Source: an uncultured Pelagibacteraceae bacterium
GTDB lineage: Bacteria; Pseudomonadota; Alphaproteobacteria; Pelagibacterales; AG-422-B15
DNA: 48,275 nt
Direction of reading: 5' to 3'
Assembly (NCBI GenBank): GCA_902518955.1
Contig: CABYIR010000009.1
Location: 1 to 48,275 of the forward strand
Shown: positions 36,502 through 46,568 of the stretch, one piece after another
Numbering within the stretch: position 1 is the stretch's first letter
Layout: every line of letters starts with the position of its first letter
The notes under the pieces: generated by a model
The model's input: the letters and a program-made list of their open reading frames with translations, nothing else
Databases searched by the model: none
Told to the model about the DNA's origin: nothing
Translations under genes and position numbers: made by a program

Positions 36502-37796
36502 TTTTTTATCTTTATAATCTTTTCGTTTTTAATTCTGTATAGTGCTAGCTTTCTCTCTACTACTCCGTCCTCTTTGAACTTAAACATTCCAGTTAGTCCA
36601 CTAAAGCCCATTTCACTTAAAATATTTGCCTTATTTATTTTAAGATTCTGATTATTTAAACTTGAAATAATTCCAACCGCATCGAAACCGTATATTGCAA
36701 TTGGATGAGGAACTTCATTATATAAAGTTTGATAAAGGTCGTTGAATATTTTTGTTTTATCTTTTTCTAATGAGACAAAAATAGAGTTATTTAATCCAGG
36801 TTCTTTTATTATTGCATCCTTGTTCCAAAGCGAAGTTCCAAAATATTGAATTTTTTTTGGGTCTACGTCATAATACGGCAGCGTTGAACTTAAAAGAGAT
36901 AATTGTTGAAAGTTCTCTACTGCAATATAAAGAGAGTCAAACTCTAAGTCCCCATATGTATCATTTCTTTGCAAAACTTTGATTTCTTTTTTTGATTTTT
37001 CTGAATTTTCTTTTTTTAGTAATTCTATTTTATCTAACAAATTTTGACTTCTATTTTCGTAATCAGATATTAGTTTAGCAACTTCATAGAAATCAGGATT
37101 TTTTGGATCAAAAAAAACTTTAGATAAAATACTTATGTCTTTATTTAATGTCGAATATTCAAAATGTTGAATGATAGTATTACCGTAAATATTTTCAGGT
37201 GCAATAATTGCAAACCTTTTCAAATTATTATTTTCTGCATAATTAATTATTGATTGAATTTCATCTCTTAGTGTTAGCCCACTGATAAAGATATTTTCAT
37301 TTGCGATATTTAAATTATTAGAAAATGTTATAGTTTGAATCTTATAATCTGAAGAGAGAGATTTTAGTTCATTAACTTTATCAGAGAAAACTGGACCAAG
37401 AATAATATCAATATTCAAATCCAAAAATTCGTAATATGCTTTTGTTACACCTTCAATAGATGATGTATCCCTAATAAAAATTTTAATATTTTTATTTTGT
37501 GTTTTATAGAGGGCAAGATGTATAGCATTTAACAGAGACTTTCCTATTCTATAATTCTGTCCTTTCATGGGCAGTAATAGACCAACTCTTATTTCTTCAT
37601 TTTCCTCAAATTCTGTTTTTGCGATAGGAAAATCACTTAATGTTTTTTCAATATTAGAGTTATTATTTAAGACTTTTGTTGTAGATTGGGTTGTTTGACA
37701 ACTTAAGATAATCAAAGAACTAAATAGTATAAGGTAAAGAGTTTTTGTTATTTTCTTTTTTATATGAGTAAGAAATTTGACTACGAATATATTCAT
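36498..37796 (-). CDS. Penicillin-binding protein activator LpoA-like lipoprotein
   Basis: This 432-residue protein is a predicted lipoprotein with a type 1 periplasmic-binding fold, like the C-terminal half of LpoA (YraM). A basic segment (KKKITK, about 13-18) and a hydrophobic stretch lead to Cys33 in IILSCQTTQ. The mature domain begins EIRVGLLLPMKGQNYRIGKS near 68-87 and contains FGPVF-like and YGFDAVGI segments. In alphaproteobacteria this gene neighbours rsmI, as here. A role in peptidoglycan synthase activation is inferred. The only ATG start overlaps the divergent rsmI start by 33 bases; the 12 residues before KKK are atypical for a signal peptide. Confidence 0.82.
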   Translation of the reverse strand: MNIFVVKFLTHIKKKITKTLYLILFSSLIILSCQTTQSTTKVLNNNSNIEKTLSDFPIAKTEFEENEEIRVGLLLPMKGQNYRIGKSLLNAIHLALYKTQNKNIKIFIRDTSSIEGVTKAYYEFLDLNIDIILGPVFSDKVNELKSLSSDYKIQTITFSNNLNIANENIFISGLTLRDEIQSIINYAENNNLKRFAIIAPENIYGNTIIQHFEYSTLNKDISILSKVFFDPKNPDFYEVAKLISDYENRSQNLLDKIELLKKENSEKSKKEIKVLQRNDTYGDLEFDSLYIAVENFQQLSLLSSTLPYYDVDPKKIQYFGTSLWNKDAIIKEPGLNNSIFVSLEKDKTKIFNDLYQTLYNEVPHPIAIYGFDAVGIISSLNNQNLKINKANILSEMGFSGLTGMFKFKEDGVVERKLALYRIKNEKIIKIKN

Positions 37797-38657
37797 GAGC
37801 TTTTAAATAATTCAAGTATTGAAGCAGGATTATATATTATTGCAACTCCTATAGGAAATTTGTCTGATATTACTATAAGAGCTCTCAATATTCTTGCCTC
37901 ATCAAAATTGGTTTATTGTGAAGACACACGTGTAAGTAAAAAATTAACTTCAAAATATGGTATAAATTGTAAATTAAAGCCTTTCCATAAATTTAATTCA
38001 AAATCCTTAATACCTGAAATAATTAGAAAGTTGGAAAATAATGAAATAATTTCACTTATTTCTGATGCTGGAACTCCTCTAATCTCCGACCCTGGTAGTG
38101 ATTTGATAAATAAATGCATAGAGAGAAATATTCAATTTTATTCAATTCCGGGCGCGTCATCCGTAATAGGTTCCCTTATTGCCTCTGGTATGCCAACAAA
38201 TAATTTTACTTTTTTAGGATTTATTCCACGAATAAAAAAAGATAAAAAAATCTTTTTTGAAAAAATTAATTCATCTTTAGCTACTTCAATTTTTTATGAA
38301 TCACCAAAGAGAGTAAAATCCTCAATTAATTTGTGTTGTGAAATTATTAAAAATAGAAAAATCTCTATTGTTCGAGAGCTAACAAAAAAAAATGAAGAAA
38401 TTATTAACGGTGATATTATTTCCGTTAAAAAGTTATTAGATAAAAAACAAGCAATAAAAGGAGAAATAACAATAATTATTGAGCCCACTAAAGAAATAAG
38501 AAAAGAATACGATGATTTTTTTTTAATAAAAAAAATTGAGAAGGAATTAACTAAAAGTAAACCACTTTCTCAAATATCTACTGAAATTTCAGATACATAT
38601 AATGTATCAAAGAGAAGAGTTTACCAGTTATGTCTTAACCTAAAAGATAAATTTTAA
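37764..38657 (+). CDS. rsmI: 16S rRNA (cytidine-1402-2'-O)-methyltransferase RsmI
   Basis: RsmI methylates the ribose of C1402 in the 16S decoding centre. The 297-residue protein has the tetrapyrrole-methylase fold: GLYIIATPIGNLSDITIRAL near 22-41, VYCEDTRVSKKL near 51-62, ISDAGTPLISDPGSDL near 96-111, and IPGASSVIGSLIASGMPT near 124-141. The N-terminal 20 residues before GLYII are usual in alphaproteobacteria, which supports the ATG at 37764 even though it lies inside the 5' end of the divergent LpoA-like gene. yraN, often next in this cluster, is absent. Confidence 0.95.
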   Translation: MSKKFDYEYIHELLNNSSIEAGLYIIATPIGNLSDITIRALNILASSKLVYCEDTRVSKKLTSKYGINCKLKPFHKFNSKSLIPEIIRKLENNEIISLISDAGTPLISDPGSDLINKCIERNIQFYSIPGASSVIGSLIASGMPTNNFTFLGFIPRIKKDKKIFFEKINSSLATSIFYESPKRVKSSINLCCEIIKNRKISIVRELTKKNEEIINGDIISVKKLLDKKQAIKGEITIIIEPTKEIRKEYDDFFLIKKIEKELTKSKPLSQISTEISDTYNVSKRRVYQLCLNLKDKF

Positions 38658-38695
38658 ATCTATTTAGTTTTTAAGAACTGCTGTATATTTAGAAC

Positions 38696-39283
38696 ATGAT
38701 AAAAATATTTATTTCTTTAAGTATATTACTTATCTATACGGGATGTGCTCAGGTAGCTGTTGGAGGAATTTCGAAGGGTGTACTGGTCGCAAAAGAAGAA
38801 AGATCAGTTGGTACATTTATTGATGATACTGTAATTACGGCTAGAATTAAAAATTTATACTTTAATAATAATGAGAAAATATTTTTTAATGTTGATGTAG
38901 AAGTGAATGAAGGACGTGTATTACTCACAGGCACGGTTGAAACAAGCGACATTCGTATAGAAGCTACAAAATTAGCTTGGGGCATTAGTGATGTTGTAAC
39001 TGTCATTAACGAAATTCAGATTTCAGATAATGATAATATATTAGATTATGCTGATGACTTAGTAATTACTACTAAAATAAATGCCAAACTTCTTATCAAT
39101 AAAGAAATTAATAATTTAAATTATAATATTGATACAGTTAACAAGATCGTTTATGTAATTGGGATTGCTCAAAATAAAAATGAGTTAGCAAATGTCATAG
39201 ATATTATTAATAGTGTGTATGGTGTTAAAGAAGTTATCAATTATGTAAGATTAAAAGAAGACTCCATACAAAATGCTGGTTAG
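38696..39283 (+). CDS. BON domain lipoprotein (DolP/YraP-like)
   Basis: This 195-residue predicted lipoprotein has a signal segment and lipobox ending YTGC (Cys17), followed by two BON domains, about 41-110 (FIDDTVITARIKNLYF; VNEGRVLLTGTVETSD) and 118-185 (DLVITTKINAKLL; IVYVIGIAQN). The layout equals that of DolP/YraP, an outer-membrane lipoprotein that binds anionic phospholipid and supports envelope integrity. The location after rsmI and an LpoA-like gene matches the gammaproteobacterial lpoA-dolP neighbourhood. It overlaps gshB by 11 bases. Confidence 0.88.
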   Translation: MIKIFISLSILLIYTGCAQVAVGGISKGVLVAKEERSVGTFIDDTVITARIKNLYFNNNEKIFFNVDVEVNEGRVLLTGTVETSDIRIEATKLAWGISDVVTVINEIQISDNDNILDYADDLVITTKINAKLLINKEINNLNYNIDTVNKIVYVIGIAQNKNELANVIDIINSVYGVKEVINYVRLKEDSIQNAG

Positions 39284-40198
39284 TTTTCAAATTGATCACC
39301 CAAACTCTCTAAACTATAGAACAGATAGTACATTGCCAATAATCTTAGAGTCTCAAAAAAGAGGTTTCAAAAATTATGTATTTCAACCTCATGATGTATT
39401 TATGAATAACAAGGGTATATTTGCTTACGCCAATCAAATTAAATTTAAATCTCAATCAATTAATAGCTTCATTATTTCAAACGAAAGAATTTTAAACTTA
39501 AATAATTGTAAGTTTTTGTTTATCCGTCAAGACCCACCCTTTGATATGAAGTATATTACTTCGTTACATTTGTTGGAGCTTTTAAGTAAAAAAGTAAGAA
39601 TAGTGAACGATCCTAAAGGAATAAGAAATGCTCCTGAAAAAATCCTTATGCTACAATTTTCAAAAATAATTCCACCAACACTTATTACTAGATCACCAAA
39701 TGAAATAAAAAATTTTCGAGTAAATATAGTTCATTAATTATTAAGCCTTTGTATGGAAATGGTGGTGAAAGTGTTTTTCTATTAGAAAAAAAAGATAAAA
39801 ATTTTAATCAAATAGTTGAAAACTTTTTAAATAAAAGCTCAGAGCCTTTTATACTTCAAAAATTTATTCCTGAAATAAAAAAAGGTGATAAGCGAGTATT
39901 AATTGTTAATGGAAATCCTGTTGCAGCGGTTCAACGTATTCCAAAAAATAATGATATTAGATCTAATATTCATGTAGGTGGTACTGTAGTTAAAACTAAG
40001 CTAACTAAAAATGATTTAAAAATATGCGATGCTATTAAAGAAGAATTAATTAAAAATAAACTCTTCTTTGTTGGCATTGATATAATTGGTAATTATTTAA
40101 CTGAAATAAATGTTACTTCCCCTACATGTATACAAGAAATAAAAAAACTTAGTAAGATAGACGTCTCAAGAAAAATTTGGGATGAACTTCTTTTATAA
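39273..40198 (+). pseudogene. gshB: Glutathione synthetase GshB, single frameshift
   Basis: GshB joins gamma-glutamylcysteine and glycine using ATP. The frame from 39273 (FQIDHPNSLNYRTDSTLPI, then FLFIRQDPPFDMKY and NDPKGIRNAPEK) stops at 39737, and the rest continues in another frame from about 39713 (IKPLYGNGGESVF, QKFIPEIKKGDKRVL, EINVTSPTCIQEI). The run of six A at 39707-39712 appears one base short: adding one A gives a continuous 308-residue protein with NEIKKFSSKYSSLIIKPLYG across the join, normal for the family. ATP-grasp motifs are otherwise intact, so a sequencing or assembly error is more likely than decay. Confidence 0.88.
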
Positions 40199-40203
40199 TT
40201 TTT

Positions 40204-41164
40204 ATGAGTTTTCAATCTTCAGTTCTTAATTTTTTTCTAAAAAAATTTGTAAAAAATACAAAGCCTTCTCCAGATGAGTATTCTTTTCAAGATATGAGGG
40301 ATTTAATGAACGATAGCTTTGAAATGGGTGAAAAGAATTTTATTGAAAAACTAATCATTAAATCAACTTTTGCTAACAGAAGATCTAGCATTAAATCAAC
40401 CGAAACAGTTTTAGATGGTATTCGAACTCTTAAAATAACGAGAGACGATAGTCAGAAAGAAAAATGTATTTTATACTTTCATGGTGGTGGATATATAGCT
40501 GGCTCTCCTGAGACTCATCTAAACCTACTTAAAGAAATATACAATAATTCAAAAATCACAATATATGCGATTGATTATTCTCTTTCTCCTGAAAATAAGT
40601 TTCCACTAGCGCTAAATGAAGCTGTAAGAAGTTATACTGCTTTGAGAGATTTGGGGTATCATGCAAATAATATTATTATTGGTGGAGACTCAGCAGGTGG
40701 AAATTTATCATTGGTTTGCACGCTTAAACTTCAGGAAAATAATCAAGAACTTCCGTCAAAACTTTTTTTTACTCTCTCCATGGACAGATTTAACTGCTTC
40801 GGGCAAAAGTATAGAGTCAAATTCGATTAGTGATCCATATCTTTCTTATGATGATTTTCAATTAACCAAAAAATCAATGAAAAAAGTTGCTGAGACTTGG
40901 TATGCCACGGGTCACAATACCACTGATAAATTTATCTCTCCACTATTTGCGGAATATAATAATTTTCCTGAGACATTGATACAGGTAAGCGATATTGAAG
41001 TTCTCCTTAGTGATTCAGTGGATCTCGAAAAAAAAATGTTATCAAGCAATAATAATGTTGTTCTTAGTATTTACAAAAATGTACCTCATGTATGGCAAAT
41101 ATTTGGATTTTTACCCGAGACTAAAGAAGCAATTAATGAGATAGGAAATTTCATTAATAATTAA
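40204..41164 (+). pseudogene. Alpha/beta hydrolase, hormone-sensitive-lipase family, single frameshift
   Basis: The gene encodes an esterase/lipase of the HSL (family IV) group, with oxyanion motif FHGGGYIAGSP and nucleophile elbow GGDSAGGNLS. The catalytic aspartate region QVSDIEVLLSD and the histidine in VPHVWQIFGF lie in a second frame. The first frame ends at 40830, and the second is needed from about 40770. The run of eight T at 40763-40770 looks one base too long: removing one T gives PSKLFLLSPWTDLTASG and a 319-residue protein of normal length. Substrate is unknown. It follows gshB by 5 bases, and its stop is 1 base from the convergent maeB stop. Confidence 0.85.
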
Positions 41165-41165
41165 T

Positions 41166-43433
41166 TTAACTCTTAAAGGCAGCTAAGGCTGCAAGATTTA
41201 CAACATCGGCAACATTCGCACCTAATGGAGCGATTTGTATTGGTTCGTTAAAACCTACTAGATAAGGTCCAACTAAATTTCCACCACCTAACTCTTGAAG
41301 TAACTTAGTTGATATACTTGCACTATGAATTGCAGGCATTATTAAAAGATTTGCAGGACCCGATAGTTTACAAAAGGGGTAAAGGTTTAATAAATTTTCA
41401 TTTACAGCAACATTTGCTCCCATTTCTCCATCGTATTCAAAATTCACTTCTCTGTTATCCAATATCTTTATTGCGTCTCTTATATAGGCGGATCTCTCAG
41501 TAAAGGGTTTTCCAAAATTAGAATAAGATAATAAAGCTGCTCTTGGTTCTATTCCAAAAACTTCTCTCACAACTTCAGCGCTTTGATGAGTAATATCTGC
41601 AAGTTCTTGCGCATTCGGCATATCATGAACATTTGTATCAGCTACAAATATTGTTCGTCCATTACATAACATTACGGTTAGGCCCAAAATAGTTTTGTTG
41701 GGTATTGGATCTAAAACATATTCAATGCTCTCTAGCGATAATGCATAACTTCTATTAAGACCACAAATCATAGCATCAGCATCTTTTAAGGATACCATAC
41801 ATGCACCAAAAACATTTCTTTCTTTTTTTAATAAATCTAAACAGTCTTTTTTAAGAAAACCTTTACGCTGAAGTCTTTGATATATATGTTCTGCATATCT
41901 ATCATGACTTGATTTATTTCTCGTGTTATGAATTTCCATTTGATCAAAGAAATCTAAACCGATACTGTTCATCTTATCTTTTATAATTTCTTCTCTACCA
42001 ATTAAAATTGGAGTTCCCATTCCATTGTTTAAGAATATAGTTGCAGCTCTGATCATATCCTCTTCTTCACCTTCAGCAAAAATAACTCTTTTTGGATTTT
42101 CTTTTACATCTTGAAAAATACTTTGAAGCAGGCCTGCAGAGGGGTTTAATCTTGCGGAAAGCCTGTTTGTATATGACTCCATGTCTACTATTGCTTTTCT
42201 AGCTACACCTGAGTCCATGGCTGCCTTTGCTACAGCTGGCGGAACCTTACTTATAAGTCTTGGATCAAATGTTGATGGTATAATATAGTCTGGTCCATAT
42301 TGAGGTCTTTTCCCTGGATATGCATTGGCCACTTCATCTGGAACATCTTCTTTAGCAAGTGATGCTATTGCTTTTGCAGCAGCAATTTTCATTTCTAAGT
42401 TAATTGTAGTTGCTCTAACATCTAGAGCACCTCTAAAAATGTATGGAAAACCTAGTACATTATTTACTTGGTTAGGATAATCTGATCGACCAGTTGCAAT
42501 GATTGCATCAGGACGAATCTCTTTTACCATTTCTGGAAGTATTTCAGGTTCTGGATTCGCCATAGCAAATATGATTGGCTTATCATTCATGGACTCAACC
42601 ATCTTTTGGGAAACAATTCCTCCTTTTGAAAGACCAAAAAAAATATCAGATTCTATTAGAGCTTCTTCTAATGTTCTTAACTTTGTTTTGATTGCATGAG
42701 CTGATTTCCATTGATTTAAATTTTCTTTTCTTTCAGAGTGAATAACTCCTTTGGTATCACACAAAATTGCATTTTCATGTGGCATTCCCATTGCTTTCAA
42801 GAGTTCTAAGCAGGCAATACCTGCAGCGCCAGCTCCATTTACAACAATTTTAGCAGTCTTAAGATCTTTTCCGACAAGGTCTAATGCATTAATAAGAGCA
42901 GCAGCAGAAATAATTGCTGTTCCGTGTTGATCATCATGAAAAATCGGAATATCCATGAGCTCTCTAAGAGTATCTTCGATTATAAAACACTCTGGTGCTT
43001 TTATGTCCTCAAGATTAATGCCTCCAAATGTAGGACCTAAATATTTTACTGAATTTATAAATTCATCCGCATCCTCAGTATCTATTTCTAAATCAATTGA
43101 ATCTATATCTGCAAATCTTTTAAAAAGTACAGCTTTACCCTCCATAACGGGCTTAGATGCATGAGCACCTAAGTTTCCCAAACCTAATATTGCTGTACCA
43201 TTTGATATAACCCCTACCAAATTACCTCTACTTGTATAGTCAAAGATAGTATCAACATTTTCAGCAATCGCATTTACAGGAGATGCAACGCCTGGCGAAT
43301 AGGCAAGAGATAAATCTCTTTGAGTTTCAAGTGGTTTAGTAGCTTTTATTTCAATTTTACCTGGCTTGTTCTCAGAATGAAAAAGCAATGCTTCTTTCTC
43401 AGTAAAGTGATTTTCTTTATTATTTTTAGTCAT
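41166..43433 (-). CDS. maeB: NADP-dependent malic enzyme with C-terminal phosphotransacetylase-like domain (MaeB)
   Basis: MaeB oxidatively decarboxylates malate to pyruvate, yielding NADPH. The 755-residue protein has an N-terminal malic enzyme domain, including LAYSPGVASPV near 43-53, IFHDDQHGTAIISAAAL near 164-180 and VVNGAGAAGIACLELL near 196-211. A C-terminal phosphotransacetylase-like domain spans about 430-755 and is thought to be regulatory (acetyl-CoA response). The gene is fully intact although its neighbours on both sides carry frameshifts. It is divergent from murJ across 113 bases. Confidence 0.97.
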   Translation of the reverse strand: MTKNNKENHFTEKEALLFHSENKPGKIEIKATKPLETQRDLSLAYSPGVASPVNAIAENVDTIFDYTSRGNLVGVISNGTAILGLGNLGAHASKPVMEGKAVLFKRFADIDSIDLEIDTEDADEFINSVKYLGPTFGGINLEDIKAPECFIIEDTLRELMDIPIFHDDQHGTAIISAAALINALDLVGKDLKTAKIVVNGAGAAGIACLELLKAMGMPHENAILCDTKGVIHSERKENLNQWKSAHAIKTKLRTLEEALIESDIFFGLSKGGIVSQKMVESMNDKPIIFAMANPEPEILPEMVKEIRPDAIIATGRSDYPNQVNNVLGFPYIFRGALDVRATTINLEMKIAAAKAIASLAKEDVPDEVANAYPGKRPQYGPDYIIPSTFDPRLISKVPPAVAKAAMDSGVARKAIVDMESYTNRLSARLNPSAGLLQSIFQDVKENPKRVIFAEGEEEDMIRAATIFLNNGMGTPILIGREEIIKDKMNSIGLDFFDQMEIHNTRNKSSHDRYAEHIYQRLQRKGFLKKDCLDLLKKERNVFGACMVSLKDADAMICGLNRSYALSLESIEYVLDPIPNKTILGLTVMLCNGRTIFVADTNVHDMPNAQELADITHQSAEVVREVFGIEPRAALLSYSNFGKPFTERSAYIRDAIKILDNREVNFEYDGEMGANVAVNENLLNLYPFCKLSGPANLLIMPAIHSASISTKLLQELGGGNLVGPYLVGFNEPIQIAPLGANVADVVNLAALAAFKS

Positions 43434-43546
43434 ATCTTCAATTTTGATTACTTATATAGGTTTTTATCTGCTATTCAAATTCAAAACCTATATAATGATT
43501 TTAATGTATGTTTTTCTCAATTTTATTTTTAAATATCAATAAATAA

Positions 43547-45093
43547 ATGAAAATAATTAGGTCCTCTTTTACTTACTCAGCTTTTACTATGATTAGTAGA
43601 GTTGCGGGTTTCGTCAGGGATATAGTTTTTGCTAACTATCTTGGCTCTGGGGTCATAGCAGATGTATTTTATGTAGCTTTTAGATTTCCTAATACATTTA
43701 GAAGAATTTTTTCAGAAGGAGCATTTAACTCAGCTTTTGTTCCAATATATTCAAAACTAATCAGTGAAGATAGGAATAAAGAAGCAAGTGAGTTTGCTGG
43801 TAACTCACTATTAATTTTACTCTCATCAACAATTTTATTAGTTGGAATAATTGAAATTTTTATGCCATCAATTTTAAAAATATTAGCACCAGGTTTTTAT
43901 CAAGATCAAAATAAATTTGAAATGTTAATTACGTCAGCTAGAATTGTATTTCCATTTTTAATATTAGTTAGCATTGTTTCAATCCTATCTTCAATTCTAA
44001 ATTCGCATGGTAAATTCGCATTATCAGCTGGTTTACCAGTGATATTAAATGTGATCTTATCTATTTCTGTCTTATTTGCAGCTTTTCACGATAATGATTA
44101 TATTTTTTTGGATGTCTTGGGCAGTTATCATCTCAGGCATAATCCAAATATTTTTTTTAATTTTTGCTGTAAGAAAAAATAAAATTATCATCCAATTTTC
44201 TAAAAAATATCTGAGTGATCCCCTTATTAGATTTTATAAACTTTTTTTACCAAGTTTTTTATCTTCGGGTATTTTACAAATAAATATATTAATAGGAACT
44301 ATTATTGCTTCGTATGAAACAGGTGCAGTTTCTTATCTTTATTATGCAGATCGCATCTATCAGCTTCCACTTGCTCTCATTGGTATTGCAATAGGTATTG
44401 TTTTACTTCCAAGTATTTCAAAAAAAAGTAAAAGAAGATAAAAAACAAGTATTAATAAAACAATTGAAAAAACTATAGTTTACTCAATGCTGCTAGCTAT
44501 TCCTGCTTCAGTTGCATTATATGTATTGCCAGAAATAATTATCTCTTTTTTATTTGAAAGAGGTGCATTTGATACTATTTCTACTTATAACTCCTCAATG
44601 GCACTGAAAGTTTTTTCTTTGGGCCTGATAGCTTTTATTTTAGTGAAAATCCTGACGCCAATTTTTTTTGCAAATGAAAACTCTAAACTTCCATTAAATT
44701 TTTCAATAATTACTGTAATTTTAAATACATTTTTAAGTATCTTTTTATTCCTTGAGTTCGGTTTTTTGGGTATTGCAGCTGCAACTGTTATTTCAAGCTG
44801 GTTTAATGTCTTATTGCTATACATTTACTTATTTAAAAATAAATATTTTAGTCATTCAAATGAGTTTTTTTGCACCATTTTTTGTGATTTTAGCCGTCTC
44901 GTCTTTATTAGGACTTTATCTATTTGCTATCAAAAATGTTTACTTATCTCTTTCTTTTTCTAATTTTTTCTATGATGCCTTATTTTTTATAATAATTTTA
45001 ATTTCTGGATTAGTAGTATTTTTTACAATGATAAGTTTTTATAAACCGTTTAATTATGTTAATTTAAAAAAACAAATTTTAAGTGATGAGTGA
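43547..45093 (+). pseudogene. murJ: Lipid II flippase MurJ, four apparent frameshifts
   Basis: MurJ flips lipid II across the inner membrane for peptidoglycan synthesis. The start MKIIRSSFTYSAFTMISRVA and SGVIADVFYVAFRFPNTFRR are diagnostic, and the remaining sequence is continuous with MurJ only when read in several frames. Shifts map to T7 at 44103-44109 (one T extra), A8 at 44420-44427 (one A extra), A6 at 44467-44472 (one A missing) and T7 at 44865-44871 (one T extra; the T6 at 44878-44883 is an alternative). Correcting all four gives 514 residues with hydrophobic segments throughout, a normal MurJ. Its stop overlaps the trpS start by 8 bases. Confidence 0.85.
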
Positions 45094-46095
45094 GAACAAT
45101 ATAGTTTTATCTGGAGTCCAGCCAACAGGCAATCTCCATCTTGGAAATTATTAGGTGCTATTAAAAATTTTGTTTCAATGCAGAAGGATTATGAATGTTT
45201 ATTTTGTGTTGTTGACTTACATGCAATTACTGTTTTCCAAGACCCTAAAGAACTTAAAAATAATACTTATGAAATTGTTGCTTCGTATTTAGCTTCAGGA
45301 ATAAATCAGGACGAGAGTATCATTTTTAATCAAAGCAAAGTTTCTTTTCACGCCGAACTTGCATGGGTTCTAAGTTGTGTTTGTCGAATAGGCTGGTTAA
45401 ATAGAATGACCCAATTTAAAGAAAAGGCAGGAAAAGATAAAGAAAAAGCAAGTGCGGGCTTGTACACATATCCAATCTTAATGGCCTCTGATATTTTGCT
45501 ATATAAAGCAACACATGTGCCAGTTGGGAATGATCAAAAGCAGCATCTTGAACTTACAAGAGATATTGCTCAAAAATTTAATAATGATTTTAATGTAGAT
45601 AATTTTTTTCCTTTACCTGAACCTTTTATTGATCATGATATATCTAGGATAATGTCACTTAGGGATGGAATGTCCAAAATGAGTAAATCTGATCTATCTG
45701 ATTATTCAAGAATTAACTTACAAGATGATAAAGATTTAATAATTAAAAAAATAAAAAAATCTAAAACAGCCGATACACTAATGCCATCAAGTTTAGACGA
45801 GGTAAACAAATTTCCAGAAATAAATAATTTATTAAATATCTTTACAGGTGTTACAGATAAAAATAAAAATGAATTAATCAATTTTTATAAAGGATTAAAT
45901 TTTTCAGGCTTTAAATCAGATCTTGCTGATGCAATAGTTGATAAGATTTCACCAATTGGTAATGAAATTAGAAGATTAATGGATGATAAAAAATATTTAG
46001 ATAATGTATTGAGTATAGGAAATGAAAAAGCTAAGTTAAAGGCATCAAAAACTATGTCTGAAATATATGATATTATTGGGTTTATAAATACATGA
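45086..46095 (+). pseudogene. trpS: Tryptophanyl-tRNA synthetase TrpS, single frameshift
   Basis: TrpS charges tRNA-Trp and is essential. The ATG at 45086 begins MSENNIVLSGVQPTGNLHLGNY, containing the HIGH-type motif HLGN, then meets TAG at 45152. The remainder continues one base out of register as LGAIKNFVSMQKDYECLFCVVDLHAIT, with the KMSKS motif in GMSKMSKSD near 45670. Inserting one T between 45151 and 45152 (tat-tta-ggt) restores a 336-residue enzyme of usual length. The lost base is in a two-T context, not a long homopolymer. Loss of this essential gene is unlikely, so an assembly error is the best reading. Confidence 0.9.
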
Positions 46096-46568
46096 ATCAT
46101 AGATCAAAATTTTTAGTTATCGTTGATGGCACGGAAGAATTAGGTACTGCAATAAGATTCGCTGCAAAAAGGGCTCTTAGTACTAAAGGTGGAGTCGTCC
46201 TTCTTAATATAATTGAACATTCAGATCCACAACAATGGCAATCAGTAGAAGACATTATAATTCAAGAAGCTCGAAATGAAGCTGAAGAAAAACTAAAGAA
46301 ATGGTCTAATATTATAAATGATATGACTGGGATAGTGCCTGAAATTATTATTAAAGAGGGTGTTGCAAGTGAGCAAATAATAAATTATCTGCAAGAAGAT
46401 GAACAAATAAGGTTTTTGGTTCTTGCGGCTGCAGTAGGAGAAAATCCTGGACCTCTCGTTTCATTGCTTGCTGGTAAAAAATCTGGAGTATTGCCAGCAC
46501 CCGTTGTAGTTATTCCATCTGGTATCACCGATGATTCGATTGATGATCTGGCATCTAGAGACTATTAA
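46092..46568 (+). CDS. Universal stress protein UspA family
   Basis: This 158-residue single-domain UspA-fold protein has the N-terminal strand KFLVIVDGTEELGTAIRFAAK at about 5-25, a central LVLAAAVGENPGPLVSLLAG near 113-132 corresponding to the ATP-loop region, and a C-terminal strand APVVVIPSGI. Function is a general stress role inferred from the family. Placement between trpS and the Nfu gene is a common alphaproteobacterial order. It overlaps trpS by 4 bases. Confidence 0.88.
   Translation: MNHRSKFLVIVDGTEELGTAIRFAAKRALSTKGGVVLLNIIEHSDPQQWQSVEDIIIQEARNEAEEKLKKWSNIINDMTGIVPEIIIKEGVASEQIINYLQEDEQIRFLVLAAAVGENPGPLVSLLAGKKSGVLPAPVVVIPSGITDDSIDDLASRDY

Noticed and set aside
44420-44472. Programmed ribosomal frameshifting in murJ
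   Set aside because: No slippery heptamer with a downstream structure was evident, and two opposite shifts 47 bases apart fit homopolymer miscounts better.
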